From contig CM050677.1 in the NCBI GenBank assembly GCA_027574665.1, positions 2,117,273 to 2,181,272 of the forward strand: 64,000 nt of DNA, in the 5' to 3' direction. The first letter of the stretch is position 1, and every line of letters begins with the position of its first letter. The notes beneath the pieces were generated by a model. That model made no database searches. It had not been told where the DNA came from and saw only the letters and a program-made list of their open reading frames with translations. This DNA is from Rhynochetos jubatus (taxonomy: Eukaryota > Chordata > Aves > Eurypygiformes > Rhynochetidae). The translations under genes were made by a program, and so were the position numbers. Positions 1 through 7,914 of this stretch are shown in pieces.

Positions 1-426
1 TTTGCAGAGCACTGCGTGCCAGAGCAGCCGGATCGCTGTGTTGCTTGCAATCTCCAGTTCCAACAGTGCCACAGTTCCTCGGCAACAGAAAGAGCTAGGA
101 AGGAATTGCTTGCGCTGTTTTCTCTCGCTGTGCTCTAGCAGTTCGTTCCCTTTTCGGCAGAGCGCGGGACCGCTTGCAAAGCTTAGAAACAAACCTCTCC
201 CTTTTCCTCCAAAAGGGAAAGAGCTACGAGGGAATTTCTTAGCGAAACCTTGTTTGTTTTGGCAGAGCACTGCATGCCTCTTAAGACAGAGCTCTGTATG
301 CCCGGGAAAGTCGAAATCCACAGGGTCACCTTCTCTGTGCTAACAGGCTCGGAGAGGCTCGAATGCGCGGCTCGTTGAAGCGTCTGCCCGAACACGGACA
401 TCTGAAGCAGCACTGTAATGCGACCA

Positions 427-555
427 AACAGAAAGAGTTAGGAGAGAATTTCTTGTCCCTTCTTGCTGCGCCTTTGCAGAGCACTGCGTGCCAGAGCAGC
501 CGGATCGCTGTGTTGCTTGCAATCTCCAGTTCCAACAGTGCCACAGTTCCTCGGC
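427..555 (+). repeat. Subrepeat A (129 bp)
   Basis: First of three diverged 129-bp subrepeats. It starts AACAGAAAGAG and contains TGCAGAGCACTGCGTGCC and GCTTGCAATCTCC. AAAGAG at 432 recurs at 561 in B and, in the usual allele, at 690 in C, exactly 129 bp apart each time. GCTTGCAA at 515 recurs at 644 in B. AGCACTG at 480 recurs at 738 in C, which is 2 x 129. Common variant sites in A are CCTTTG/CCCTTG/TCTTTG/CTCTTG near 471-475 and GGATCGC/GGACCGC near 502. Confidence 0.9.
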
Positions 556-684
556 AACAGAAAGAGCTAGGAAGGAATTGCTTGCGCTGTTTTCTCTCGC
601 TGTGCTCTAGCAGTTCGTTCCCTTTTCGGCAGAGCGCGGGACCGCTTGCAAAGCTTAGAAACAAACCTCTCCCTTTTCCTCCAA
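556..684 (+). repeat. Subrepeat B (129 bp)
   Basis: Second 129-bp subrepeat, starting AACAGAAAGAGCTAGG. AGCAGTT at 609 is in the place of AGCACTG of A (480) and C (738). GCTTGCAA at 644 matches 515 in A. B ends in the pyrimidine-rich tract of the B/C hairpin. The 471-bp copies have lost one base here (CCTCTCCC to CCTTCCC). Other variant sites are TTGCGCTG/TTACGCTG, GCGCGGG/GCGTGGG, GACCGC/GAACGC/GACTGC/GACGGC, CGCTTGC/CGCCTGC and AAACCTC/AAAGCTC. Confidence 0.9.
625..640 (+). other. CENP-B-box-like motif with one extra spacer base
   Basis: TTCG-GCAG-A-GCG-CGGG in subrepeat B contains all nine fixed bases of the CENP-B box core in order, but has three bases instead of two between A and CGGG. 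It is repeated in most monomers. Copies with GCGTGGG (for example 3195-3666, 5555-6026, 7915-8386, 9803-10,274 and 49,446-49,917) lose the C of CGGG, and monomer 69 and its duplicate 75 change the TTCG (TTCTCGG). Correct spacing matters for the known motif, so binding is doubtful. Confidence 0.2.
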
Positions 685-690
685 AAGGGA
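670..690 (+). other. Small inverted repeat at the B/C junction
   Basis: TCCCTTTT and AAAAGGGA form an 8-bp perfect stem around a 5-base loop (CCTCC). The element is present in nearly every monomer; copies with GGGAGAG keep the stem. It spans the boundary between subrepeats B and C. It has the form of a small cruciform or hairpin, but there is no downstream T-tract or gene to support a terminator. No function is claimed. Confidence 0.6.
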
Positions 691-757
691 GAGAGCTACG
701 AGGGAATTTCTTAGCGAAACCTTGTTTGTTTTGGCAGAGCACTGCATGCCTCTTAAG

Positions 758-769
758 ACAGAGCTCTGT
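758..769. other. 12-bp perfect palindrome in subrepeat C
   Basis: ACAGAGCTCTGT is its own reverse complement. In copies with the CTCTGGAT variant the palindrome shortens to 10 bp and a GGATCC palindrome appears next to it. GCATGC, CTTAAG and CCCGGG lie within about 30 bp. Palindromes of this kind could bind a dimeric protein, but nothing in the sequence shows this. Confidence 0.5.
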
Positions 770-771
770 AT

Positions 772-788
772 CCCCGGGAAAGTCGAAA
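772..788 (-). other. Near-match to the CENP-B box (8 of 9 core bases)
   Basis: Read on the minus strand this is T-TTCG-ACTT-T-CC-CGGG-G. The accepted CENP-B box core is N-TTCG-NNNN-A-NN-CGGG-N. Eight of the nine fixed bases match in the correct spacing; only the central A is T. Two of the most frequent variant sites in the array (TCCCC/TGCCC and CCCGGG/CCCGCG) fall on positions the motif leaves free. Four monomers break the TTCG half (C at 33,824, 36,656, 38,544 and 39,016). By my rough estimate one such match arises by chance in about one in ten monomers of this size, so it may be coincidental. CENP-B binding has not been shown. Confidence 0.35.
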
Positions 789-813
789 TCCACAGGGTCA
801 CCTTCTCTGTGCT

Positions 814-898
814 AACAGGCTCGGAGAGGCTCGAATGCGCGGCTCGTTGAAGCGTCTGCCCGAACACGGACATCTGAAGCAGCACTGTAATGCGAGCA
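814..898 (+). repeat. Subrepeat D, truncated (85 bp)
   Basis: Fourth, partial and most diverged subrepeat. AACAG at 814 is in exact 129-bp register with the starts of A, B and C. AGCACTG recurs at 881, where 867 would be expected, so D carries about 14 extra bases before it. D stops shortly after this landmark, giving 85 bp instead of 129. The next subrepeat A begins at 899. Similarity to A-C is visible but weak in the middle. A common C/G variant lies in GGCTCGAATG/GGCTGGAATG near 831. Confidence 0.65.
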
Positions 899-3194
899 AA
901 CAGAAAGAGTTAGGAGAGAATTTCTTGTCCCTTCTTGCTGCGCCTTTGCAGAGCACTGCGTGCCAGAGCAGCCGGACCGCTGTGTTGCTTGCAATCTCCA
1001 CTTCCAACAGTGCCACAGTTCCTCGGCAACAGAAAGAGCTAGGAAGGAATTGCTTGCGCTGTTTTCTCTCGCTGTGCTCTAGCAGTTCGTTCCCTTTTCG
1101 GCAGAGCGCGGGACCGCTTGCAAAGCTTAGAAACAAAGCTCTCCCTTTTCCTCCAAAAGGGAAAGAGCTACGAGGGAATTTCTTAGCGAAACCTTGTTTG
1201 TTTTGGCAGAGCACTGCATGCCTCTTAAGACAGAGCTCTGTATCCCCGGGAAAGTCGAAATCCACAGGGTCACCTTCTCTGTGCTAACAGGCTCGGAGAG
1301 GCTGGAATGCGCGGCTCGTTGAAGCGTCTGCCCGAACACGGACATCTGAAGCAGCACTGTAATGCGACCAAACAGAAAGAGTTAGGAGAGAATTTCTTGT
1401 CCCTTCTTGCTGCGCCCTTGCAGAGCACTGCGTGCCAGAGCAGCCGGATCGCTGTGTTGCTTGCAATCTCCAGTTCCAACAGTGCCACAGTTCCTCGGCA
1501 ACAGAAAGAGCTAGGAAGGAATTGCTTACGCTGTTTTCTCTCGCTGTGCTCTAGCAGTTCGTTCCCTTTTCGGCAGAGCGCGGGACCGCCTGCAAAGCTT
1601 AGAAACAAACCTCTCCCTTTTCCTCCAAAAGGGAAAGAGCTACGAGGGAATTTCTTAGCGAAACCTTGTTTGTTTTGGCAGAGCACTGCATGCCTCTTAA
1701 GACAGAGCTCTGTATCCCCGGGAAAGTCGAAATCCACAGGGTCACCTTCTCTGTGCTAACAGGCTCGGAGAGGCTCGAATGCGCGGCTCGTTGAAGCGTC
1801 TGCCCGAACACGGACATCTGAAGCAGCACTGTAATGCGACCAAACAGAAAGAGTTAGGAGAGAATTTCTTGTCCCTTCTTGCTGCGCCCTTGCAGAGCAC
1901 TGCGTGCCAGAGCAGCCGGATCGCTGTGTTGCTTGCAATCTCCAGTTCCAACAGTGCCACAGTTCCTCGGCAACAGAAAGAGCTAGGAAGGAATTGCTTG
2001 CGCTGTTTTCTCTCGCTGTGCTCTAGCAGTTCGTTCCCTTTTCGGCAGAGCGCGGGACCGCTTGCAAAGCTTAGAAACAAACCTCTCCCTTTTCCTCCAA
2101 AAGGGAAAGAGCTACGAGGGAATTTCTTAGCGAAACCTTGTTTGTTTTGGCAGAGCACTGCATGCCTCTTAAGACAGAGCTCTGTATCCCCGCGAAAGTC
2201 GAAATCCACAGGGTCACCTTCTCTGTGCTAACAGGCTCGGAGAGGCTCGAATGCGCGGCTCGTTGAAGCGTCTGCCCGAACACGGACATCTGAAGCAGCA
2301 CTGTAATGCGACCAAACAGAAAGAGTTAGGAGAGAATTTCTTGTCCCTTCTTGCTGCGCCTTTGCAGAGCACTGCGTGCCAGAGCAGCCGGATCGCTGTG
2401 TTGCTTGCAATCTCCAGTTCCAACAGTGCCACAGTTCCTCGGCAACAGAAAGAGCTAGGAAGGAATTGCTTGCGCTGTTTTCTCTCGCTGTGCTCTAGCA
2501 GTTCGTTCCCTTTTCGGCAGAGCGCGGGACCGCTTGCAAAGCTTAGAAACAAACCTCTCCCTTTTCCTCCAAAAGGGAAAGAGCTACGAGGGAATTTCTT
2601 AGCGAAACCTTGTTTGTTTTGGCAGAGCACTGCATGCCTCTTAAGACAGAGCTCTGTATCCCCGCGAAAGTCGAAATCCACAGGGTCACCTTCTCTGTGC
2701 TAACAGGCTCGGAGAGGCTCGAATGCGCGGCTCGTTGAAGCGTCTGCCCGAACACGGACATCTGAAGCAGCACTGTAATGCGACCAAACAGAAAGAGTTA
2801 GGAGAGAATTTCTTGTCCCTTCTTGCTGCGCCTTTGCAGAGCACTGCGTGCCAGAGCAGCCGGATCGCTGTGTTGCTTGCAATCTCCAGTTCCAACAGTG
2901 CCACAGTTCCTCGGCAACAGAAAGAGCTAGGAAGGAATTGCTTGCGCTGTTTTCTCTCGCTGTGCTCTAGCAGTTCGTTCCCTTTTCGGCAGAGCGCGGG
3001 ACCGCTTGCAAAGCTTAGAAACAAAGCTCTCCCTTTTCCTCCAAAAGGGAAAGAGCTACGAGGGAATTTCTTAGCGAAACCTTGTTTGTTTTGGCAGAGC
3101 ACTGCATGCCTCTTAAGACAGAGCTCTGTATGCCCGGGAAAGTCGAAATCCACAGGGTCACCTTCTCTGTGCTAACAGGCTCGGAGAGGCTCGA

Positions 3195-6100
3195 ATGCGC
3201 GGCTCGTTGAAGCGTCTGCCCGAACACGGACATCTGAAGCAGCACTGTAATGCGACCAAACAGAAAGAGTTAGGAGAGAATTTCTTGTCCCTTCTTGCTG
3301 CGCCCTTGCAGAGCACTGCGTGCCAGAGCAGCCGGATCGCTGTGTTGCTTGCAATCTCCAGTTCCAACAGTGCCACAGTTCCTCGGCAACAGAAAGAGCT
3401 AGGAAGGAATTGCTTGCGCTGTTTTCTCTCGCTGTGCTCTAGCAGTTCGTTCCCTTTTCGGCAGAGCGTGGGACCGCTTGCAAAGCTTAGAAACAAACCT
3501 CTCCCTTTTCCTCCAAAAGGGAAAGAGCTACGAGGGAATTTCTTAGCGAAACCTTGTTTGTTTTGGCAGAGCACTGCATGCCTCTTAAGACAGAGCTCTG
3601 GATCCCCGCGAAAGTCGAAATCCACAGGGTCACCTTCTCTGTGCTAACAGGCTCGGAGAGGCTCGAATGCGCGGCTCGTTGAAGCGTCTGCCCGAACACG
3701 GACATCTGAAGCAGCACTGTAATGCGACCAAACAGAAAGAGTTAGGAGAGAATTTCTTGTCCCTTCTTGCTGCGCCTTTGCAGAGCACTGCGTGCCAGAG
3801 CAGCCGGATCGCTGTGTTGCTTGCAATCTCCAGTTCCAACAGTGCCACAGTTCCTCGGCAACAGAAAGAGCTAGGAAGGAATTGCTTGCGCTGTTTTCTC
3901 TCGCTGTGCTCTAGCAGTTCGTTCCCTTTTCGGCAGAGCGCGGGACCGCTTGCAAAGCTTAGAAACAAACCTCTCCCTTTTCCTCCAAAAGGGAAAGAGC
4001 TACGAGGGAATTTCTTAGCGAAACCTTGTTTGTTTTGGCAGAGCACTGCATGCCTCTTAAGACAGAGCTCTGTATGCCCGGGAAAGTCGAAATCCACAGG
4101 GTCACCTTCTCTGTGCTAACAGGCTCGGAGAGGCTCGAATGCGCGGCTCGTTGAAGCGTCTGCCCGAACACGGACATCTGAAGCAGCACTGTAATGCGAC
4201 CAAACAGAAAGAGTTAGGAGAGAATTTCTTGTCCCTTCTTGCTGCGCCTTTGCAGAGCACTGCGTGCCAGAGCAGCCGGATCGCTGTGTTGCTTGCAATC
4301 TCCAGTTCCAACAGTGCCACAGTTCCTCGGCAACAGAAAGAGCTAGGAAGGAATTGCTTGCGCTGTTTTCTCTCGCTGTGCTCTAGCAGTTCGTTCCCTT
4401 TTCGGCAGAGCGCGGGACCGCTTGCAAAGCTTAGAAACAAACCTCTCCCTTTTCCTCCAAAAGGGAGAGAGCTACGAGGGAATTTCTTAGCGAAACCTTG
4501 TTTGTTTTGGCAGAGCACTGCATGCCTCTTAAGACAGAGCTCTGTATGCCCGGGAAAGTCGAAATCCACAGGGTCACCTTCTCTGTGCTAACAGGCTCGG
4601 AGAGGCTGGAATGCGCGGCTCGTTGAAGCGTCTGCCCGAACACGGACATCTGAAGCAGCACTGTAATGCGACCAAACAGAAAGAGTTAGGAGAGAATTTC
4701 TTGTCCCTTCTTGCTGCGTCTTTGCAGAGCACTGCGTGCCAGAGCAGCCGGATCGCTGTGTTGCTTGCAATCTCCAGTTCCAACAGTGCCACAGTTCCTC
4801 GGCAACAGAAAGAGCTAGGAAGGAATTGCTTGCGCTGTTTTCTCTCGCTGTGCTCTAGCAGTTCGTTCCCTTTTCGGCAGAGCGCGGGACCGCTTGCAAA
4901 GCTTAGAAACAAACCTCTCCCTTTTCCTCCAAAAGGGAAAGAGCTACGAGGGAATTTCTGAGTGAAACCTTGTTTGTTTTGGCAGAGCACTGCATGCCTC
5001 TTAAGACAGAGCTCTGTATCCCCGGGAAAGTCGAAATCCACAGGGTCACCTTCTCTGTGCTAACAGGCTCGGAGAGGCTCGAATGCGCGGCTCGTTGAAG
5101 CGTCTGCCCGAACACGGACATCTAAAGCAGCACTGTAATGCGACCAAACAGAAAGAGTTAGGAGAGAATTTCTTGTCCCTTCTTGCTGCGCCTTTGCAGA
5201 GCACTGCGTGCCAGAGCAGCCGGATCGCTGTGTTGCTTGCAATCTCCAGTTCCAACAGTGCCACAGTTCCTCGGCAACAGAAAGAGCTAGGAAGGAATTG
5301 CTTGCGCTGTTTTCTCTCGCTGTGCTCTAGCAGTTCGTTCCCTTTTCGGCAGAGCGCGGGACCGCTTGCAAAGCTTAGAAACAAAGCTCTCCCTTTTCCT
5401 CCAAAAGGGAAAGAGCTACGAGGGAATTTCTTAGCGAAACCTTGTTTGTTTTGGCAGAGCACTGCATGCCTCTTAAGACAGAGCTCTGTATGCCCGGGAA
5501 AGTCGAAATCCACAGGGTCACCTTCTCTGTGCTAACAGGCTCGGAGAGGCTGGAATGCGCGGCTCGTTGAAGCGTCTGCCCGAACACGGACATCTGAAGC
5601 AGCACTGTAATGCGACCAAACAGAAAGAGTTAGGAGAGAATTTCTTGTCCCTTCTTGCTGCGCCCTTGCAGAGCACTGCGTGCCAGAGCAGCCGGATCGC
5701 TGTGTTGCTTGCAATCTCCAGTTCCAACAGTGCCACAGTTCCTCGGCAACAGAAAGAGCTAGGAAGGAATTGCTTGCGCTGTTTTCTCTCGCTGTGCTCT
5801 AGCAGTTCGTTCCCTTTTCGGCAGAGCGTGGGACCGCTTGCAAAGCTTAGAAACAAACCTCTCCCTTTTCCTCCAAAAGGGAAAGAGCTACGAGGGAATT
5901 TCTTAGCGAAACCTTGTTTGTTTTGGCAGAGCACTGCATGCCTCTTAAGACAGAGCTCTGTATGCCCGGGAAAGTCGAAATCCACAGGGTCACCTTCTCT
6001 GTGCTAACAGGCTCGGAGAGGCTCGAATGCGCGGCTCGTTGAAGCGTCTGCCCGAACACGGACATCTGAAGCAGCACTGTAATGCGACCAAACAGAAAGA

Positions 6101-6498
6101 GTTAGGAGAGAATTTCTTGTCCCTTCTTGCTGCGCCTTTGCAGAGCACTGCGTGCCAGAGCAGCCGGATCGCTGTGTTGCTTGCAATCTCCAGTTCCAAC
6201 AGTGCCACAGTTCCTCGGCAACAGAAAGAGCTAGGAAGGAATTGCTTGCGCTGTTTTCTCTCGCTGTGCTCTAGCAGTTCGTTCCCTTTTCGGCAGAGCG
6301 CGGGACCGCTTGCAAAGCTTAGAAACAAACCTCTCCCTTTTCCTCCAAAAGGGAAAGAGCTACGAGGGAATTTCTTAGCGAAACCTTGTTTGTTTTGGCA
6401 GAGCACTGCATGCCTCTTAAGACAGAGCTCTGTATGCCCGGGAAAGTCGAAATCCACAGGGTCACCTTCTCTGTGCTAACAGGCTCGGAGAGGCTCGA
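3195..6498 (+). repeat. Duplicated segment with 7 monomers (partner 7915-10,746)
   Basis: Monomers 7-10 align with monomers 17-20 at an offset of 4,720 bp (10 monomers). Monomers 12-13 align with 21-22 at an offset of 4,248 bp (9 monomers). Shared marks are GCGTGGG with CTCTGGATCCCCGCG (7/17), TCTTTG with TGAGTG (10/20) and GCGTGGG with TGCCCGGG (12/21). Monomer 11, with CATCTAAAG, has no partner in the second copy, so one whole monomer was lost or gained. A few alleles also differ (GGGAGAG in 9, GGCTGG in 10 and 12). Confidence 0.7.
4611..5554 (+). repeat. Linked two-monomer haplotype: TCTTTG/TGAGTG then CATCTAAAG
   Basis: Monomer 10 carries TCTTTG in A and TGAGTG in C; monomer 11 carries CATCTAAAG in D. 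The same ordered pair occurs at 16,882-17,825, 24,905-25,848 and 57,462-58,405. CATCTAAAG is never seen without the preceding TCTTTG/TGAGTG copy. Three of the four pairs are preceded by an AAAGCTC monomer, and three have AAAGCTC in the second monomer. This looks like a relic of an older multi-monomer unit, now scattered. Confidence 0.75.
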
Positions 6499-7914
6499 AT
6501 GCGCGGCTCGTTGAAGCGTCTGCCCGAACACGGACATCTGAAGCAGCACTGTAATGCGACCAAACAGAAAGAGTTAGGAGAGAATTTCTTGTCCCTTCTT
6601 GCTGCGCCTTTGCAGAGCACTGCGTGCCAGAGCAGCCGGATCGCTGTGTTGCTTGCAATCTCCAGTTCCAACAGTGCCACAGTTCCTCGGAAACAGAAAG
6701 AGCTAGGAAGGAATTGCTTGCGCTGTTTTCTCTCGCTGTGCTCTAGCAGTTCGTTCCCTTTTCGGCAGAGCGCGGGACCGCCTGCAAAGCTTAGAAACAA
6801 ACCTCTCCCTTTTCCTCCAAAAGGGAAAGAGCTACGAGGGAATTTCTTAGCGAAACCTTGTTTGTTTTGGCAGAGCACTGCATGCCTCTTAAGACAGAGC
6901 TCTGTATCCCCGGGAAAGTCGAAATCCACAGGGTCACCTTCTCTGTGCTAACAGGCTCGGAGAGGCTCGAATGCGCGGCTCGTTGAAGCGTCTGCCCGAA
7001 CACGGACATCTGAAGCAGCACTGTAATGCGACCAAACAGAAAGAGTTAGGAGAGAATTTCTTGTCCCTTCTTGCTGCGCCCTTGCAGAGCACTGCGTGCC
7101 AGAGCAGCCGGATCGCTGTGTTGCTTGCAATCTCCAGTTCCAACAGTGCCACAGTTCCTCGGCAACAGAAAGAGCTAGGAAGGAATTGCTTGCGCTGTTT
7201 TCTCTCGCTGTGCTCTAGCAGTTCGTTCCCTTTTCGGCAGAGCGCGGGACCGCTTGCAAAGCTTAGAAACAAACCTCTCCCTTTTCCTCCAAAAGGGAAA
7301 GAGCTACGAGGGAATTTCTTAGCGAAACCTTGTTTGTTTTGGCAGAGCACTGCATGCCTCTTAAGACAGAGCTCTGTATCCCCGCGAAAGTCGAAATCCA
7401 CAGGGTCACCTTCTCTGTGCTAACAGGCTCGGAGAGGCTCGAATGCGCGGCTCGTTGAAGCGTCTGCCCGAACACGGACATCTGAAGCAGCACTGTAATG
7501 CGACCAAACAGAAAGAGTTAGGAGAGAATTTCTTGTCCCTTCTTGCTGCGCCTTTGCAGAGCACTGCGTGCCAGAGCAGCCGGATCGCTGTGTTGCTTGC
7601 AATCTCCAGTTCCAACAGTGCCACAGTTCCTCGGCAACAGAAAGAGCTAGGAAGGAATTGCTTGCGCTGTTTTCTCTCGCTGTGCTCTAGCAGTTCGTTC
7701 CCTTTTCGGCAGAGCGCGGGACCGCTTGCAAAGCTTAGAAACAAACCTCTCCCTTTTCCTCCAAAAGGGAAAGAGCTACGAGGGAATTTCTTAGCGAAAC
7801 CTTGTTTGTTTTGGCAGAGCACTGCATGCCTCTTAAGACAGAGCTCTGTATGCCCGGGAAAGTCGAAATCCACAGGGTCACCTTCTCTGTGCTAACAGGC
7901 TCGGAGAGGCTCGA

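Larger units (their letters stand above)
685..813 (+). repeat. Subrepeat C (129 bp)
   Basis: Third 129-bp subrepeat. Its first half is clearly related to A and B (GGGAAAGAGCTACGAGG; GGCAGAGCACTGCATGCC). Its second half is more diverged and carries a cluster of short palindromes and the near-CENP-B-box motif. The main variant sites are TTAGCG/TGAGTG, CTGTAT/CTGGAT/CTGTGT, TCCCCGGG/TGCCCGGG and CCCGGG/CCCGCG. Confidence 0.85.
427..898 (+). repeat. Representative 472-bp monomer with A-B-C-D internal structure
   Basis: This copy is phased at the start of subrepeat A. It consists of A (427-555), B (556-684), C (685-813) and a short D (814-898). Landmarks in order are a HindIII-type AAGCTT near the end of B, a small hairpin at the B/C junction, and in C a cluster of 6-bp palindromes (GCATGC, CTTAAG, GAGCTC, CCCGGG). 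The monomer holds about 25 CpG dinucleotides. This copy carries the rarer G in GGGAGAGAGC at 691, where most copies have A. The phase is arbitrary for a tandem array and was chosen to show the subrepeats. Confidence 0.95.
363..2250 (+). repeat. Segmental duplication copy 1 (10,384-bp offset)
   Basis: Monomers 1-4 carry, in order, GGGAGAGAGC; GAGCAAACAG with GGACCGC, CCACTTCC and AAAGCTC; GGCTGGAATG with TTACGCTG and CGCCTGC; and CCCTTG with CCCGCG. The same four monomers in the same order occur at 10,747-12,634, 22 monomers later, with no difference that I noticed. Monomer 0 also matches monomer 22, so the block may extend to the window start. It ends within monomer 5, which has CCTTTG where monomer 27 has TCTTTG. 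Confidence 0.8.

Noticed and set aside
601..640. RNA polymerase III B-box-like AGTTCGTTCCC (tRNA-derived repeat)
   Set aside because: It deviates from the B-box consensus at several positions, and I see no A-box at the expected distance upstream, no tRNA-like fold and no T-run terminator.
670..690. Hairpin as a transcription terminator
   Set aside because: The stem is short, no T-tract follows, and there is no transcription unit upstream.
326..793. Recurring minus-strand ORF of 155 codons (MDFDFPGDTELC...) as a gene
   Set aside because: Same reasons. The frame ends in every monomer, and the cysteine-rich composition follows from GC-rich short motifs, not from a known fold.
363..815. Recurring plus-strand ORF of 150 codons (MRGSLKRLPEHG...) as a gene family
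   Set aside because: It recurs because the repeat recurs. Variants are mostly amino-acid changing, some copies have stops or frameshifts, there is no recognisable domain, and an overlapping minus-strand ORF is equally long.
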